DNA of 64,000 bases from Anolis sagrei. Its lineage: Eukaryota; Chordata; Lepidosauria; Squamata; Anolidae. The notes under the pieces were generated by a model. That model searched no databases and was not told the origin of the DNA. It saw only the letters and a program-made list of their open reading frames with translations. Of this stretch, positions 45,698 to 56,701 are shown piece after piece (positions within the stretch are counted from its first letter, which is position 1; each line of letters begins with the position of its first letter). Location: the NCBI RefSeq assembly GCF_037176765.1, contig NC_090024.1, forward strand, positions 59,626,861 through 59,690,860, in the 5' to 3' direction. The translations under genes were made by a program, and so were the position numbers.

Positions 45698-46531
45698 TCA
45701 CCACTGCTCTACATGCTTTCCTTCTTGGCTGTAAATATTGATAGATTTCACACTGCACATACCTTGGCAGCCGCGCTAGTAATATAAATGGACTGAGGGA
45801 ACAGTTTTTGTTTAGACAAACACTACTAGAAATTTCTCAGCCAACCACTTTGCCCCATAGTTCAGTTTGTGTGGCACAGTTGGGACCTCAAAAGAGCATC
45901 TGTTTAACATTCCTGCTTAAATAATTAAACTGTTTGAGTTACTTAGTATATCTGCCTATGTAAATCGTGGCATGTAGGAAATGATTTTGGCTTGTTTGCT
46001 AAACAGCATTATCAGCAGTTTTATATATTTCCTCACTGAAGAACACACAAAGGTTTTTCAAATACTGTTTATCTAATCAAGACACACACACAGACACACA
46101 CACACACTAAAGATCATACAATGAGATTGTGAGAAGACCACTCAAAATTCTGACTCAGATGTCCCATGCTTAGCAGAGTAAGACACAGAAAAACACAGGC
46201 AAGGAAACCACCATAATTAATTGTTAGGGTTTACTTGAAATAGTGAAGAATTATTTTTAAATGCAAACTGTTAATCTGTCTTATTTTCTCTTGCTGCATC
46301 TCTTACTTAATGTACTGGAGCTCTTGGGGGCAGAGAAAGCTGCAATTCTACTGTATTTCTTCAATTCTCAGACACATTCCCCCGCAAAGAAACATCTATA
46401 AAAATGGGATGCACCTTAGAATCATGGGTTGTGGTTTTGATTTTTTATTTTTTATTTTTGGTTTTTTTACAACAGAAGGAATCTTGGAATGAATACAGTA
46501 TGTTTGTAAAAAAAAATGAGATAGTAGTACT

Positions 46532-46791
46532 TTTTTTAATGCCAGGAGCAACTTGAGAAACTGCAAGTTGCTTCTGGTGTGAGAGAATTGACCATCTGCA
46601 AGGATGTTGCCCAGGGCACGCCCGGATTTTTTTTTACCATCCTTGAAGGAGGCATCTCATATCCTTGCATGGTGAGCTGAAGCTGACAGACGGGAGCTCA
46701 TCTGTGCACTCCCAGGATTCAAACCTCCAACCTGTTCTTCTTTATTCCTTCTGACACAAGGGTTTAACCCATTGCGCCACTGGGGGCCCCT
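46532..46791 (-). mobile_element. tRNA-derived SINE (CTCCTGACAC-tail family), reverse
   Basis: T run and GCCAGGAGCAACTTGAGAAA at the left; TTAACCCATTGCGCCACTGG and GGGCCCC at the right. Confidence 0.85.
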
Positions 46792-47215
46792 AGTAATACT
46801 ATTATTCATCAAGTTTGTTTTTTTTACTTCTGAACCCCAGTGCTTATTGGTCTCATCGGCAATAAAGTTCTCTTAAACATTCCAGAGGTGACTTCTTGTT
46901 TACTTTGGACATTGCTTCCACATGTAAGTGTTGCAAGTAACAAAAACATGTATGTGGTACCACTTCTTCAAGCTGGCAGCCAACTCAATATGGTGAGCTA
47001 CAATTCCCAACCACTCCAACCAGTGCCATGCTGATTGAGGATGATGGGAGTTTAAGTTTAATACGTTGGTAGGTTAGAGATATATGTTCAGGGTCCACAG
47101 CCATCTCGTGATCAGAGTTAATACGGTGCTGTTTCTATAAAACTATTGCACTTGGCCATATGATTCAATAGCAAGAATTATGATAAAAGATTCCTACCTA
47201 CAGCTGTGTAAAAAA

Positions 47216-47531
47216 TAAAGGTAAACGTTTTCCCCTGACACGTATCCAACTCTGGGGTTTGATGCTCATCTTCATTTCTAAGCTGAAGAGCTGGCATTGT
47301 CCGTAGATACCTCCAAGGTCGTGGCTGGCATGACAGCATGGAGAGCCATTACCTTCCCGCTGAAGCAGTACCTATTGATCTACTCATATTTGCATGTTTT
47401 CAAACTGCTAGGTTAGTAGAAGCTGGGCCTAACAGCAGGCGTTCTCCCCACTCCCCGGATTCAAACCACCAACTTTCGGTCAGCGTGTTCAGCAGCTCAG
47501 CGGTTTCACCCTCTGCGCAACTGGGGGCTCC
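47216..47531 (-). mobile_element. Sauria SINE, reverse
   Basis: Tail AAAGGTAAACGTTTTCCCCT and CGTATCCAACTCTGG at the left, body TTGATCTACTCATATTTGCA, head CACCCTCTGCGCAACTGGGG and GCTCC at the right. Confidence 0.85.
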
Positions 47532-47689
47532 CTACAGCTGTGTATGCCCAGGTATATCCTTTGACAGTACTATTATTGAGGCACCTTATATATGCAAATA
47601 TTTCAAAATCCAAAACTCCTCTCATCCCAAGCATTTTAAGTAAGGGATAATCACCCGGTTGGAAAATACTCAATTCATTTAATATGTGG

Positions 47690-48005
47690 TTTTGGAGGAG
47701 AGTTTTGTGGATACTTTGGACTGCCAAAAGGACAAATAAATGGGTCCTGGAAAAAATCTGAGCTCTCCCCAGAAACCAATATGACTGAAAGGAGACTGTT
47801 GTACTTTAGATATTTCATGAGAAGACATGAGTCACTAGAAAGGACAATAATGCTTGACAATATGGAAAACAGGAAAAGAACAAAGAGTTTATTACAGATG
47901 AATAGATTCAGAGAAAGAAGGACAGCCTGAGCAGGGCTGCTGATGACAAGGTGACTTGGAAGTCTCATTCATTCAGCCGTCATAAAGTTGACTTGATGGT
48001 AGCCA
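47690..48005 (+). mobile_element. RTE-BovB LINE 3' end, old copy
   Basis: One frame reads like FRYFMRRHESLERTIMLDNM, which parallels FGHIMRRQQSLEKTIMLGKV in the copy at 8.1 kb. The end CATTCATTCAGCCGTCATAA is a decayed BovB tail. Confidence 0.65.
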
Positions 48006-48102
48006 AGAACAAACATTAGATGAGGCTTGCTTCATTGTGTGCTTAAGGTTGTGTCTATCCCATAATTATGGTTATCAGCTTGATTTCTACCTGCAAAGGA
48101 AG

Positions 48103-48341
48103 GAGCCACGGTGGCACAATGGGTTAAACCTTTGTGCCGGCTGAACTGAAGGTCGGTGGTTTGAATCCTCAAGACAGGGTGAGCTCCCGTCTGTTAGCTC
48201 CAGCTCCAGCAGGCATGTGAAAGAAGCCTCCTACAGGATAGTAACACATCCGGCCGTCCCCTGGGCAATGTCTCTGCAGATGGCCATTTCTCTCACACCA
48301 AAAGCGACTTGTAGTTTCTCAGGGTTGCTTCTGACACAATG
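48103..48341 (+). mobile_element. tRNA-derived SINE (CTCCTGACAC-tail family)
   Basis: Head GGAGCCACGGTGGCACAATG, B box GGTTTGAATCC, tail GGGTTGCTTCTGACACAATG. Confidence 0.85.
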
Positions 48342-48462
48342 CAATGGAGTTTGTTTTTTTTTAATTATGTCTCCCAGCTTGGAACTTCTTTCATATTAAG
48401 TGCAGTTTGGCCCTCCAAAGGTAGAGAGTTTTTTCCCCATTTCAAATATGCTTTTACTACTT

Positions 48463-48621
48463 CATCATACTAGAGAATGAATCCACTTTAAATCTAGTTG
48501 CAGAATTCTGGGGTTTGTAGTTTAGTGAGGCTGTTTAAAGGCTGCTCCCTAAACTACAAACCCCAGAATTCTGCAGGAGGCAGAAACCGGATTTAAAGTG
48601 GATTCATTCTCTAATATGATG
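48463..48621. mobile_element. Palindromic MITE, CATCATACTAGAG family (simple form)
   Basis: Ends CATCATACTAGAGAATGAAT and ATTCATTCTCTAATATGATG are inverted. The arms contain GAATTCTGGGGTTTGTAGTT and its reverse. This is the ordinary form of the element that became a minisatellite host at 53.2-54.1 kb. Confidence 0.8.
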
Positions 48622-49542
48622 AGATCCTTAGTTAGTCTTTCAGTATATTGGTGAGCAGTATTTTATCCAAGCTATATACTAATTTATATGACATTAAACT
48701 ATAGGGATTTTTAAAGAAATGCTTTTGCATGCTGCTGATGTAAAAGTCTAGAAGGATCCTAGTATGAACCATGAAGCAAAGGGCAAAAACTTGTCCCATT
48801 GATTATTTTATTCACAAGAAGAAAGTCCTCACTGTGGTCTGTCATTTACAGGATTCATGCAAGTAATCTAAAAATCTGAATATTAGTCATATCCTTTTGT
48901 CTCATGGTATATTCTATGTAGGCTCCTCTATCACACAACAGTGAAAATCTATTTAAATGATTTTGCTTCTGTAACAAAATCTTTGTTTTCCTATTAAATT
49001 TAATTAGATGGACTTTGGATTTCTTCATATCCTTTACATTTTAAAACAGGATGACAATATTTATGAACTGAATCATGATAACCTTTCTAAAAATAAGTAT
49101 TTTCACCAGCTGATGGTCCCAAAAGGTCGGTTGCGAAACACTGAGTGGCATTTGTGCTGACTGACACACAGACACTCCTGCTTAGTCATTTGGTTACTAC
49201 TGAGTCAGATAACAAGCAAGTTAACACTGTCATCCAATAGTAATAATGTCAATACTAGTTAACTACTTTATTTCAGCAACACACACATTTTGTATCCATG
49301 TAAACAACATACTGGACGAAATTCTCCCATGCTCCATCTCCATCGGTTCTACAATCTTAAAAAGCCAAACATCGCATAACAGTATATAGAATGGAGCCAG
49401 TAAAATGTATAATCAAGAAGATGGAAGTGTGGCAAGAAAGACAACTTTCTGCACTTTTATCTGAGGGTTAAGACCTCTGTAATCAGTTGGTTTACTCTCT
49501 CTCTCCCCCAAAAATGTGTGCAACAATGTTGTGGATCTAGTG

Positions 49543-50253
49543 CAATGTTTCTCAACCTTCCTAATGCTGTGATCCCTTAATATAGTTCTTCATCTTGTGG
49601 TGACCTCCAACCATAAAATATTTTTGTTGCTACTTCATAACTGTAATTTTGAAAGTGTTATGAATCTTGATGCAGGGTGTTTTTTCATTGACTGAATCAA
49701 ATTTGGTACAAATACTCAATATGCTCAAATTTGAATACTGGTGGGATTGGGAGGGGGATTGATTTTGTCATTTGGGAATTGTAGTTGCTGGGATTTATAG
49801 TTCACCTACAATCAAACGGCATTCTGAATTCCAGCAATAATGGAATTGAACCAGATTTGGCACACAGAACTCCCACGACCAACAGAAAATACTGACCTTG
49901 AGTTTTGGAGTTGTAGTTCACCTACATCCAGAGAGCACTGTTGAGTCAAACAATGATGGATCTGGACTAAACTTGGCACAAATACTCAATATGCCCAAAT
50001 GTGAATACTGGTGGAGTTTGGGGGAAATAGACCTTGACACTTGGGAGTTGTAGTTGCAGGGATTTATAGTTCACTTACAATCAAAGAGCATTCTGAACCC
50101 CAACAACTATAGAATCGGACCAAACTTCCCACACAGAAGCCTCATGCTAAACAGAAAATACTGTGTTTTCTGATGGTCTTTGGCAACCCCTCTGACATCC
50201 TCCTTGTGACCCCCACCCCAAATGGGTCCCACCCCCCAGGTTAAGAAACAGTG
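49543..50253 (+). mobile_element. SPIN-like hAT element (711 bp) with perfect 8-bp duplication
   Basis: Starts CAATGTTTCTCAACCTTCCT and ends GGTTAAGAAACAGTG. The flanks 49535-49542 and 50254-50261 are both ATCTAGTG. The interior has repeated modules (AATCAAATTTGGTACAAATA, AACTTGGCACAAATACTCAA, GGGAGTTGTAGTTGCAGGG). No transposase frame is visible, so it is non-autonomous. Confidence 0.9.
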
Positions 50254-51114
50254 ATCTAGTGTTAAAAATTATCAGCATTATTAAAGGTATTATACATCGG
50301 CAAATAATACTTTTTAGATCATCTACCAGAGACACAATAGAAGGGACTGATAGCTTTGTCAGCCGTACTTCAGATTGGAGTGAATGGGTCAGAATGGGTT
50401 TGCAGCCACAATCTCAGCACTTTCCTAGGAAGATTAGATGAAAGCTACACAAAGGTCATCCTATAATTTTTAAACACAAAACAACGGGAGTGTCACAGAC
50501 AAAGATTTACAGAGCAAGGGGCCTGCAAACCAAAGGCACGTGAGGAAGAAAGACATCCAGGCCTCTCAAGTAATGACACACTGGAAATAAATGGAAGTCG
50601 GCTGTTGTAGGACAAACACTCCCATTGTTGAAAGAATTGTGATACAATCCAAAACAGCAAGACACACCACAATGCTGATCGCTCAAGCACATCACATGCT
50701 TTTGTGAGCACAAACAAAAGCAACTGTATTATAACTGGCATGGAAATCCATAAAAGATTGTTTGCTTCCAGGGAGCTAGATCTGAAACTTTCAAATACCG
50801 GGATCAATCCAGTGTCGCTTCCCTTTTTCTAAGACCTTGTCTACACTGTCATGTAACTGCAGGATATGGTCAGTACAGACTCACGTGATGCAGTTTGATT
50901 GCAGTTCAGAAAGGCGTCTATGGCACTTCCAGACGGCTTAAGGAACTGCGTAAGAAATCTGCTTCTCCAAACTTTTAATGAGCCTAAATCTAGATCCAAC
51001 TCCTTACATGTGAAGTATAAATTTCAATAAAGTTTTGCTGATCCAAGAAAAACATGTTTTTTTTTCTTGCAACATCTATTTAGTTTCCAGCTTTGGTTTA
51101 GAAAAAAAATATTA

Positions 51115-51230
51115 CCTGCCTCCGAGTCTCACTTATCCAACATAAATAGGCTGGCAGAACGTTGGATAAGCGAAAATGTTGGATAATAAGGAGAGATTAA
51201 GGAAAAGCCTATTAAACATCAAATTATATT
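51115..51230 (+). mobile_element. Tigger-like fragment
   Basis: GAGTCTCACTTATCCAACAT, AACGTTGGATAAGCGAAAAT and TAAGGAGAGATTAAGG look like the left end of a mariner/Tigger MITE. Confidence 0.5.
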
Positions 51231-51232
51231 AG

Positions 51233-51390
51233 ATAAAGGTTTTCTCCTGACATTAAGTCCAGTCGTGTCCAACTCTGGGGTGTGGTGCTCATCTCAATTT
51301 CTAAGCCAAAAAGCTGGCATTGTCCGTAGACACCTCCAAGGTCATGTGGCCAGCATGACTGCATGGAGCACCAGCGGGAAAGTAATCAGG
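51233..51390 (-). mobile_element. Sauria SINE, partial, reverse
   Basis: AAAGGTTTTCTCCTGACATT, CCAGTCGTGTCCAACTCTGG and GTAGACACCTCCAAGGTCAT; the tRNA head is missing. Confidence 0.8.
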
Positions 51391-51417
51391 ATTTTCTTAG
51401 GCAAGGAAGACTCAGGG

Positions 51418-51563
51418 CCCTTCCAAACACAACCTATATCCTGGGATCTGATCCCAGGTTTTCTGCTTTAAACTGGATTATACGAGTCCGCACTGCCAGA
51501 TAAACTGAGATAAACAGAAAACTTGGGATCAGGTCCTGGGATATAGGGCCTGTCTGGAAAGTC
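51418..51563. mobile_element. MITE, CCTTCCAAACA variant
   Basis: GGGCCCTTCCAAACACAACC with CTATATCCTGGGATCTGATC at the left, and the inverted GATCAGGTCCTGGGATATAG at the right. Confidence 0.65.
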
Positions 51564-51569
51564 CCTCTG

Positions 51570-52245
51570 TTGTTGTTAACTACCTTGATTAGCTTTTAAT
51601 GGCTTTGCAGCTTCAAGGTCTGGCTGGTTACTGCCTGGGGGAATCCTTTGTTGGGAGGTGATTAGCTGTCCCTGATTGCTTCTTGTCTGGAGTTCCTCTG
51701 TTTTTTTGGATGTTGTTCTTTATTTACTGTTATAATTTTAGAGTTTTTTAAATACAGGTAGCCAGAGTTTCTCCATTTTCATGGTTTCTTCCTTCCTGTT
51801 GAAATTGTCCACATGCGTGTGGATTTAATTGGCTTCTCTGTGTAGTCTGACATGGTGTTTCCACAGATATGGACATTCCACAGATATAGGTAAAGGTTTC
51901 CCCTGACATAAAGTCTAGTCATGTCTCACTCTGGGGGTTGGTGCTCATCTCCATTTCTAAGCTGAAGAGCCAGTGTTGTCCATAGACACCTCCAAGGTCA
52001 TGTGGCCGGCATGACTGCAAAAAGCGCTGTTACCTTCCCGCCTGAGTGGTACCTACCGATCTACTCACATTTGCATGTTTTTGAACTATTAGGTTGGCAG
52101 AAGCCGGGGCTGACGGCAGGATATTATAAACCCAATTTTCCTAGTTTCTAACAGACCTCACAACCTCAACCATAGATGCAGGCGAAATGTCAGGAGAGAA
52201 TGCTTTTGGAACACGGCCATACAGCCTGGAAAATTTACAGCAGCT
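51570..52245 (-). mobile_element. Penelope-like fragment holding a Sauria SINE
   Basis: The left part (51570-51888) is the untranslated 3' region (TTTTAATGGCTTTGCAGCTT, GTTACTGCCTGGGGGAATCC). The right part (52122-52245) runs in the opposite direction (ACAGACCTCACAACCTCAAC, GGCCATACAGCCTGG). A reverse Sauria SINE sits between them. Broken copy. Confidence 0.7.
51889..52121 (-). mobile_element. Sauria SINE, reverse
   Basis: AGGTAAAGGTTTCCCCTGAC, ACCTCCAAGGTCATGTGGCC and CGATCTACTCACATTTGCAT; truncated before the tRNA head. Confidence 0.85.
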
Positions 52246-52457
52246 CAGAAGTTGAAATGGTCCTTTCTCTGGAAGGGTGGGATTGCGAAAGGATGGGACT
52301 AGGGAGGAAGAAGGCAACATACAATTAAAAATAATATATTAAAATAGCATAAAAACAACATAAACAATAATAAACAAGCATTCTAAGCAGCAACAGACTC
52401 ATATTTGGGGGAAGGGAGAGTGGGCCAATATGCAAAACTAGTTAAGATAGCCTTTAA

Positions 52458-52532
52458 CAGCCCCCCCCCCTAAACTACAAAGCCCAGAATTCTGCTGGAG
52501 GCAGAAACCGGATTGAAAGTGGATTCATTCCA
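52458..52532. mobile_element. Half copy of the CATCATACTAGAG-family MITE
   Basis: CTAAACTACAAAGCCCAGAA, GAGGCAGAAACCGGATTGAA and GTGGATTCATTCC form one arm only. Confidence 0.65.
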
Positions 52533-52536
52533 TAGT

Positions 52537-52662
52537 GCAGGCATGGGCCAACTTGGGCCCTCTTTCCAGGTGTTTTGGACTTCAACTCCCTACCGGCTGT
52601 TAGGAATTGTGGGAGTTGAAGTCCAAAACACCTGGAAGGAGGGCCCAAGTTGGCCCATGCCG
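52537..52662. mobile_element. Near-perfect palindromic MITE beside the NPC1 promoter
   Basis: Arms GCAGGCATGGGCCAACTTGG and its inverted form, with a central ACCGGCTGTTAGGAATTGTG. It shares the CCTTCCAGGTG-type insertion, in both arms, with the copy at 12.2 kb. It ends about 230 bp before the NPC1 start codon. Confidence 0.8.
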
Positions 52663-52892
52663 GCAGACGAGTCTTATTTGCAAGGCGAGGCTCAAGGGCG
52701 GAGGAACCGGTTCCTGGAGCCGTCCTCGGGGGAGGAGCTCTTCAAGTCACCCCACAGGAAAGGGGCGGCCTCCTCCTCCTCCTCCTCCTCCTCCTCTTTG
52801 GGGGCGGGCTCACTCTCTAGCCTGGCCAGGCCTTTCCGCTCCCAGGCTTGTCCTCCTGACTCCCGGCGTTGCTTTCTCAGCTCCCCTCCGAG
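52663..52892 (+). promoter_or_regulatory. NPC1: NPC1 CpG-rich promoter and 5' untranslated region
   Basis: GC-rich sequence between a palindromic MITE and the NPC1 start codon, continuing to about 53.1 kb. It holds a TCC triplet run at about 52770-52797. The start codon lies in an AGATGGCG context that resembles a YY1 site overlapping the ATG. No TATA box is evident. Confidence 0.65.
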
Positions 52893-52964
52893 ATGGCGAA
52901 CCGGGCCCGCGGCCTGAGCCTCCTCGCCGTGGCCTCTTTCCTGGCGCTGCTTCTTCCCGACAAG
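52893..52964 (+). CDS. NPC1: NPC1 exon 1, signal peptide (partial gene, runs out of window)
   Basis: Twenty-four codons read MANRARGLSLLAVASF and then LALLLPDK, followed by gtgagt in phase 0. This is a signal peptide: a short basic start, then a leucine/alanine-rich core. Human NPC1 exon 1 likewise holds only the signal peptide (MTARGLALGLLLLLLCPAQ) and ends in phase 0; the shared ARGL motif and the position directly after ANKRD29 on the same strand support the call. NPC1 is a multi-pass protein of the late endosome and lysosome membrane that takes cholesterol from NPC2 and exports it. Only this exon lies in the window, so identity rests on position, length, phase and a short similarity. No in-frame ATG lies just upstream. 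Confidence 0.8.
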
Positions 52965-53159
52965 GTGAGTGAGTCCACCAGCAGGCAGGGCTCAGCCACA
53001 CCGCACCTTGGTCGCGGGTTGACAGTTGTGGGGTTCCTGGGGGTAGAAGGAGAGGCAGCTCGAAAGAAAGCCCGCAAGTCCCAGCATTAAGCCTTTCAAG
53101 CGCTCTGCTGGGTCCGCACTGGGCCAGGGGAGAAAAAATCCACTTAAAATCCGCTTGCC

Positions 53160-54142
53160 TCATCACACTAGAGGAAAAAAATCCACTTGAAATCCGGTTT
53201 CTGCCTCCCGCAGAATTCTGGGGTTTGTAGTTTATTAGATATTTTGGGGTTTGTAGTTTATTAGATATTTTGGGGTTTGTAGTTTAGGGAGGATATCAAA
53301 TTCTGGGGTTTGTAGTTTAGGTAGGCTATTATATTTTGGGGTTTGTAGTTTAGGGAGGATATTCAATTCTAGGTTTTGTAGTTTAAGAAGACTATGCAAT
53401 TCAGGGGTTTGTAGTTTAGGGAGACTATGAAATCCTGGGATTTGTAGTTTAGGGAGGCTATTCAATTCTAGGGTTTTTTTAGTTTAGGCAGGCTGTGCAA
53501 TTCTGAGGTTTGTAGTCTAGGGAGGCTATGAAATTCTAGGGTTAGTCGTTTAGAGAAGCTATTCAATTCTGGGATTTCTCGTTTAGGGAGGTTATTAAAT
53601 TCTGGGGTTTATAGTTTAGGGAGGCTATCAAATACTGGGGTTTGTAGATTAGGGAGGCTATCAAATACTTGGGCTTGTAGTTTTGGGAGGCTATTAAATT
53701 CTTGGGTTTTAGTTTAGGGAGGCTATTAAATTCTGGGATTTGTAGTTTAGGGAGGCTATTCAATTCTGTGGTTCGTTGTTTAGAGGAATATTCAATTATG
53801 GGGTTTCTCATTTAGGGAGGCTATTAAATTCTGGGGTTTCTCGTTTAGGGAGGGTATTCTTTTCCGGGGTTTGTAGTTTAGGGAGGCTATGACATTCTGT
53901 GGTTTGAAGTTTTGGGAGGCTATTAAATTCTGGGGTTTGTAGTTTTGGGAGGCTATTAAATTCTGAGGTTTGTAGTTTAGGGAGGCTATTAAATACTGGG
54001 GTTTGATGTTTTGGGAGGCTATTCAATTCTGGGGTTTGTAGTTTAGGGAGGCTATGAAAGGCTTCTTCCTCAGCTACAAACCCCAGAATTCTGCAGGAGG
54101 CAGAAACCGGATTTAAGTGATTTTTTTCTCTCTAGTGTGATG
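53160..54142. mobile_element. Expanded palindromic MITE, CATCACACTAGAG family
   Basis: Left end CATCACACTAGAGG with ATCCGGTTTCTGCCTCC; right end GGAGGCAGAAACCGGAT with CTCTAGTGTGATG. The ends match the 159-bp element at 48.46 kb, but the interior is filled by a minisatellite. Confidence 0.8.
53208..54056. repeat. 33-bp minisatellite in NPC1 intron 1, about 25 units
   Basis: The unit consists of GGCTATTAAATTCTGGGGTT followed by TGTAGTTTAGGGA. Copies vary by a few bases. Because 33 is a multiple of three, the minus strand shows open stretches of an 11-residue repeat (NSLPKLQTPEF) at 53235-53465, 53563-53811 and 53808-54026. I regard these as by-products, not genes. Confidence 0.9.
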
Positions 54143-54237
54143 CAGCATTAGTGGGTTTACAAAGAAGCCCTCCTCAAAGGGGGCAAAAGGTCAAGAAAAT
54201 ACCCCAGAAATGTGCTTATTAGGACTGTTTAAACCAG

Positions 54238-54402
54238 ACATGGGCCAACTTGGGCCCTCCAGGTATTTTGGACTTCAACTCCCACCATTCCTAACAGCCT
54301 CGGGCCCTTTCCTATTCCCAAGGAAGGGCCTGAGGCTGTTAGGAATGGTAGGAGTTGAAGTCCAAAACACCTAGAGGATCCAACTTGGCCCATACCTGGT
54401 GT
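54238..54402. mobile_element. Palindromic MITE with longer loop
   Basis: CATGGGCCAACTTGGGCCCT and the inverted CCAACTTGGCCCATAC. Inside, GGGCCCTTTCCTATTCC and GGAAGGGCCTGAGG extend the hairpin. A CR1-type tail follows at about 54410-54460. Confidence 0.7.
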
Positions 54403-54612
54403 AGATACTACATGGCAAGGGGTTGGACTAGATGTCCCATGTGTTCCAACTCTATGATACACCCAAAGAGACTGGGAATGGAGTGCTTTGTGGGTTGTGT
54501 GGTGGTGGCATTCAGCAGCAGGATGAGTGAGTGCAAGAGAGATGATTCAGGGCTGCAGGAGAGGAAAACAACCCCAAGTGTCTCCCCGTCCAATGTTTAC
54601 CTTTCTCCAAGG

Positions 54613-54748
54613 TACAGGCAGTCCCTGAGTTACAAATATCTGACTTAGAAACAACTCATATTAAGAACGGGGTGAGACAATAGGAAGTGAGAGAGAAATT
54701 ATTATCCTAGGAAGGGGATAATTCACTCCTGACAGAGTTATCATAGGT
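54613..54748. mobile_element. Mariner/Tigger-like fragment
   Basis: CAGGCAGTCCCTGAGTTACA and ATCTGACTTAGAAACAACTC after a TA; cut on the right by the hAT element. Confidence 0.45.
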
Positions 54749-56399
54749 CAGTGGTTCTCAACCTTCCTAATCCCATGACCCCTTAATACAGTTCCTCATG
54801 TTGTGGTGGCCACCAAATCATAAAATTATTTTCATTGTTAATTCATAACTGTAATTTTGCTACTGTTCTGAATCATCATGTAAATATATGATATTATTAT
54901 ATTATTATTATATTATTATAACTTTATTTGTACCCCGCTAGCATCTCCCAAGGGATTCGATGCGGCTTACAGCAGGCCAGAGCCCAACACAATACAACAA
55001 TACAGTACATAGCAAATAAAACAGTTAAAGCAGAAAACAATAAACAATAGCAATGCAACAGGACAATTATTAAAAACTGAGCCGGCCGGAGTAGGGGTAC
55101 AGGATTAAAAAGTGCTGAAGTGTCGGAGGGATATGGGATTAAAATCAAGTGCAGTGTGCAATGAGCAGTGATCTTGGCTCTACTAAAGTGCTTCTGGGGT
55201 TTGGTAGTGGGGTTCCTAATCTGAAAAGGCACGTTGGAACAGCCAGGTTTTCAGATTCTTTCTGAAAACCGCCAAAGTAGGGGCCTGTCTGAGATCTTTC
55301 GGGAGGGCATTCCAGAGGCGGGGGGCCACCACAGAGAAGGCCCTGTCTCGCGTCCCCACCAAACGCGGCTGTGACGCGGGCGGGATCACGAGCAGGGCCT
55401 CTCCTGATGACTGGAGTGAGCGTGTGGGTTCGTAGACAGCGATGCGGTCACGCAGGTAGGGTGGTCCCAAACCGTTCAGGGCTTTGTAGGTAAGCACCTG
55501 CACCTTAAATTGGGCTCAGAAAATGAACGGCAGCCAGTGGAGCTCCTTAAACAGGAGGGTTGACCTCTCTCTGTAATGGGCCCCCGTTAACATGCAGGGT
55601 GTATTTTCATTCACTGGACCAAATTTGGCATAAATACCCAATATGCCCAAATTTGAATATAGTGGGGTTGGGGGGGATTAATTTTGTCATTTGGGAGTTG
55701 TAGTTGCTGGGATTTATAGTTCACCTACAATCAAAGAGCATTCTGTACTCCACCAATGATGGAATCGAACCAAACTTGGCACGCAGAACTCTATCTGATA
55801 TGCAGGATGTATTTTCATTCACTGGACGAAAAATTGGCACAAATACTCAATATGCCCAAATGTGAACACTGGTGGAGTTTGGGGGAAATAGACCTTAACA
55901 TTTGGGAGGTGTAGTTGCTGGGATTTATAGTTCACCTACTATCATGGAGCATTCTGAACTCCACCAACGATGGAATTGAATCAAACTTGGCATACAGAAC
56001 TCCCATGACCAACAGAAAATACTGGAAGAGTTTGGTGGGCATTGACCTTGAGTTTTGGAGTTGTAGTTCACCTACATCCAGAGAGCATTGTGGACACAAA
56101 AATTGATGGATCTGGACCAAACTTGGCACAAATACTCAATATGCCCAAATGTGAACATTTGTGGAGTGTGGGGGAAAATAGACCTTGTCATTTGGGAGTT
56201 GTAGTAGTGGGATTTATAGTTCACCTACAACCAAAGAGCATTCTGAACCCCACCAATGATAGATTTAGTCCAAGCTTCCCACACAGAACCCCCATGATCA
56301 ACAGAAAATACTGTGTTTTCTGATGGTCTTTGGTGACCCCTCTGACACCCCCTGGTGACCCCCCCCCCCAGCAGTCTCAACCCCCAGGTTGAGAAGCAT
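54749..56399 (+). mobile_element. SPIN-like hAT element split by an L2-like LINE
   Basis: Starts CAGTGGTTCTCAACCTTCCT and ends CAGGTTGAGAAGCAT. The flanks TCATAGGT and TCATTGAT agree at six of eight bases. A LINE at about 54893-55592 interrupts it. After the LINE an internal module (GCAGGATGTATTTTCATTCA through ACTTGGCACGCAGAACTC) appears more than once in tandem. Confidence 0.8.
54893..55592 (-). mobile_element. L2-like LINE inside the hAT element
   Basis: The minus frame 55503-55216 reads MQVLTYKALNGLGPPYLRDR, then IAVYEPTRSLQSSGEALLVI and AFSVVAPRLWNALPKDLRQA, the conserved end of an L2/CR1-like LINE. The TTATTA tail at the left marks the 3' end. The frame is intact to its end, which suggests fairly recent insertion. 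Confidence 0.85.
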
Positions 56400-56701
56400 T
56401 CATTGATATACTGCCTACGCACTCCAGGACTCCCGGCCTCTGTTTCTGTTTTGCTCTCAAAGCCACAGACAGAACAGGTAAGCAGAACTTCTAGGGAACA
56501 TTGGCTTTGGTTGCTTCCTCCCCAGCTCTTTGGTTGAGAAGGAGCGAACATCTGTGGCACCCGAGGGACATGAAAGTTTGTTCCCAGTTCCTTATTTGTG
56601 CAAAACTGCAAATTGGACTTCAGTTGAAAACTTAATGACTTAAAGCCGAAAGGCTTCTTCTACACCCCACCCTAGGTTTATGACTTTTATCATATATCAC
56701 T

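Noticed and set aside
52810-53166. Minus-strand and alternative-frame ORFs across the NPC1 promoter
   Set aside because: GC-rich DNA has few stop codons; the plus-strand frame with signal peptide, donor and synteny explains the region.
53235-54026. Three minus-strand frames with an 11-residue repeat (NSLPKLQTPEF)
   Set aside because: They are the mechanical result of a 33-bp minisatellite read on the minus strand. The starts and stops fall at random unit variants.
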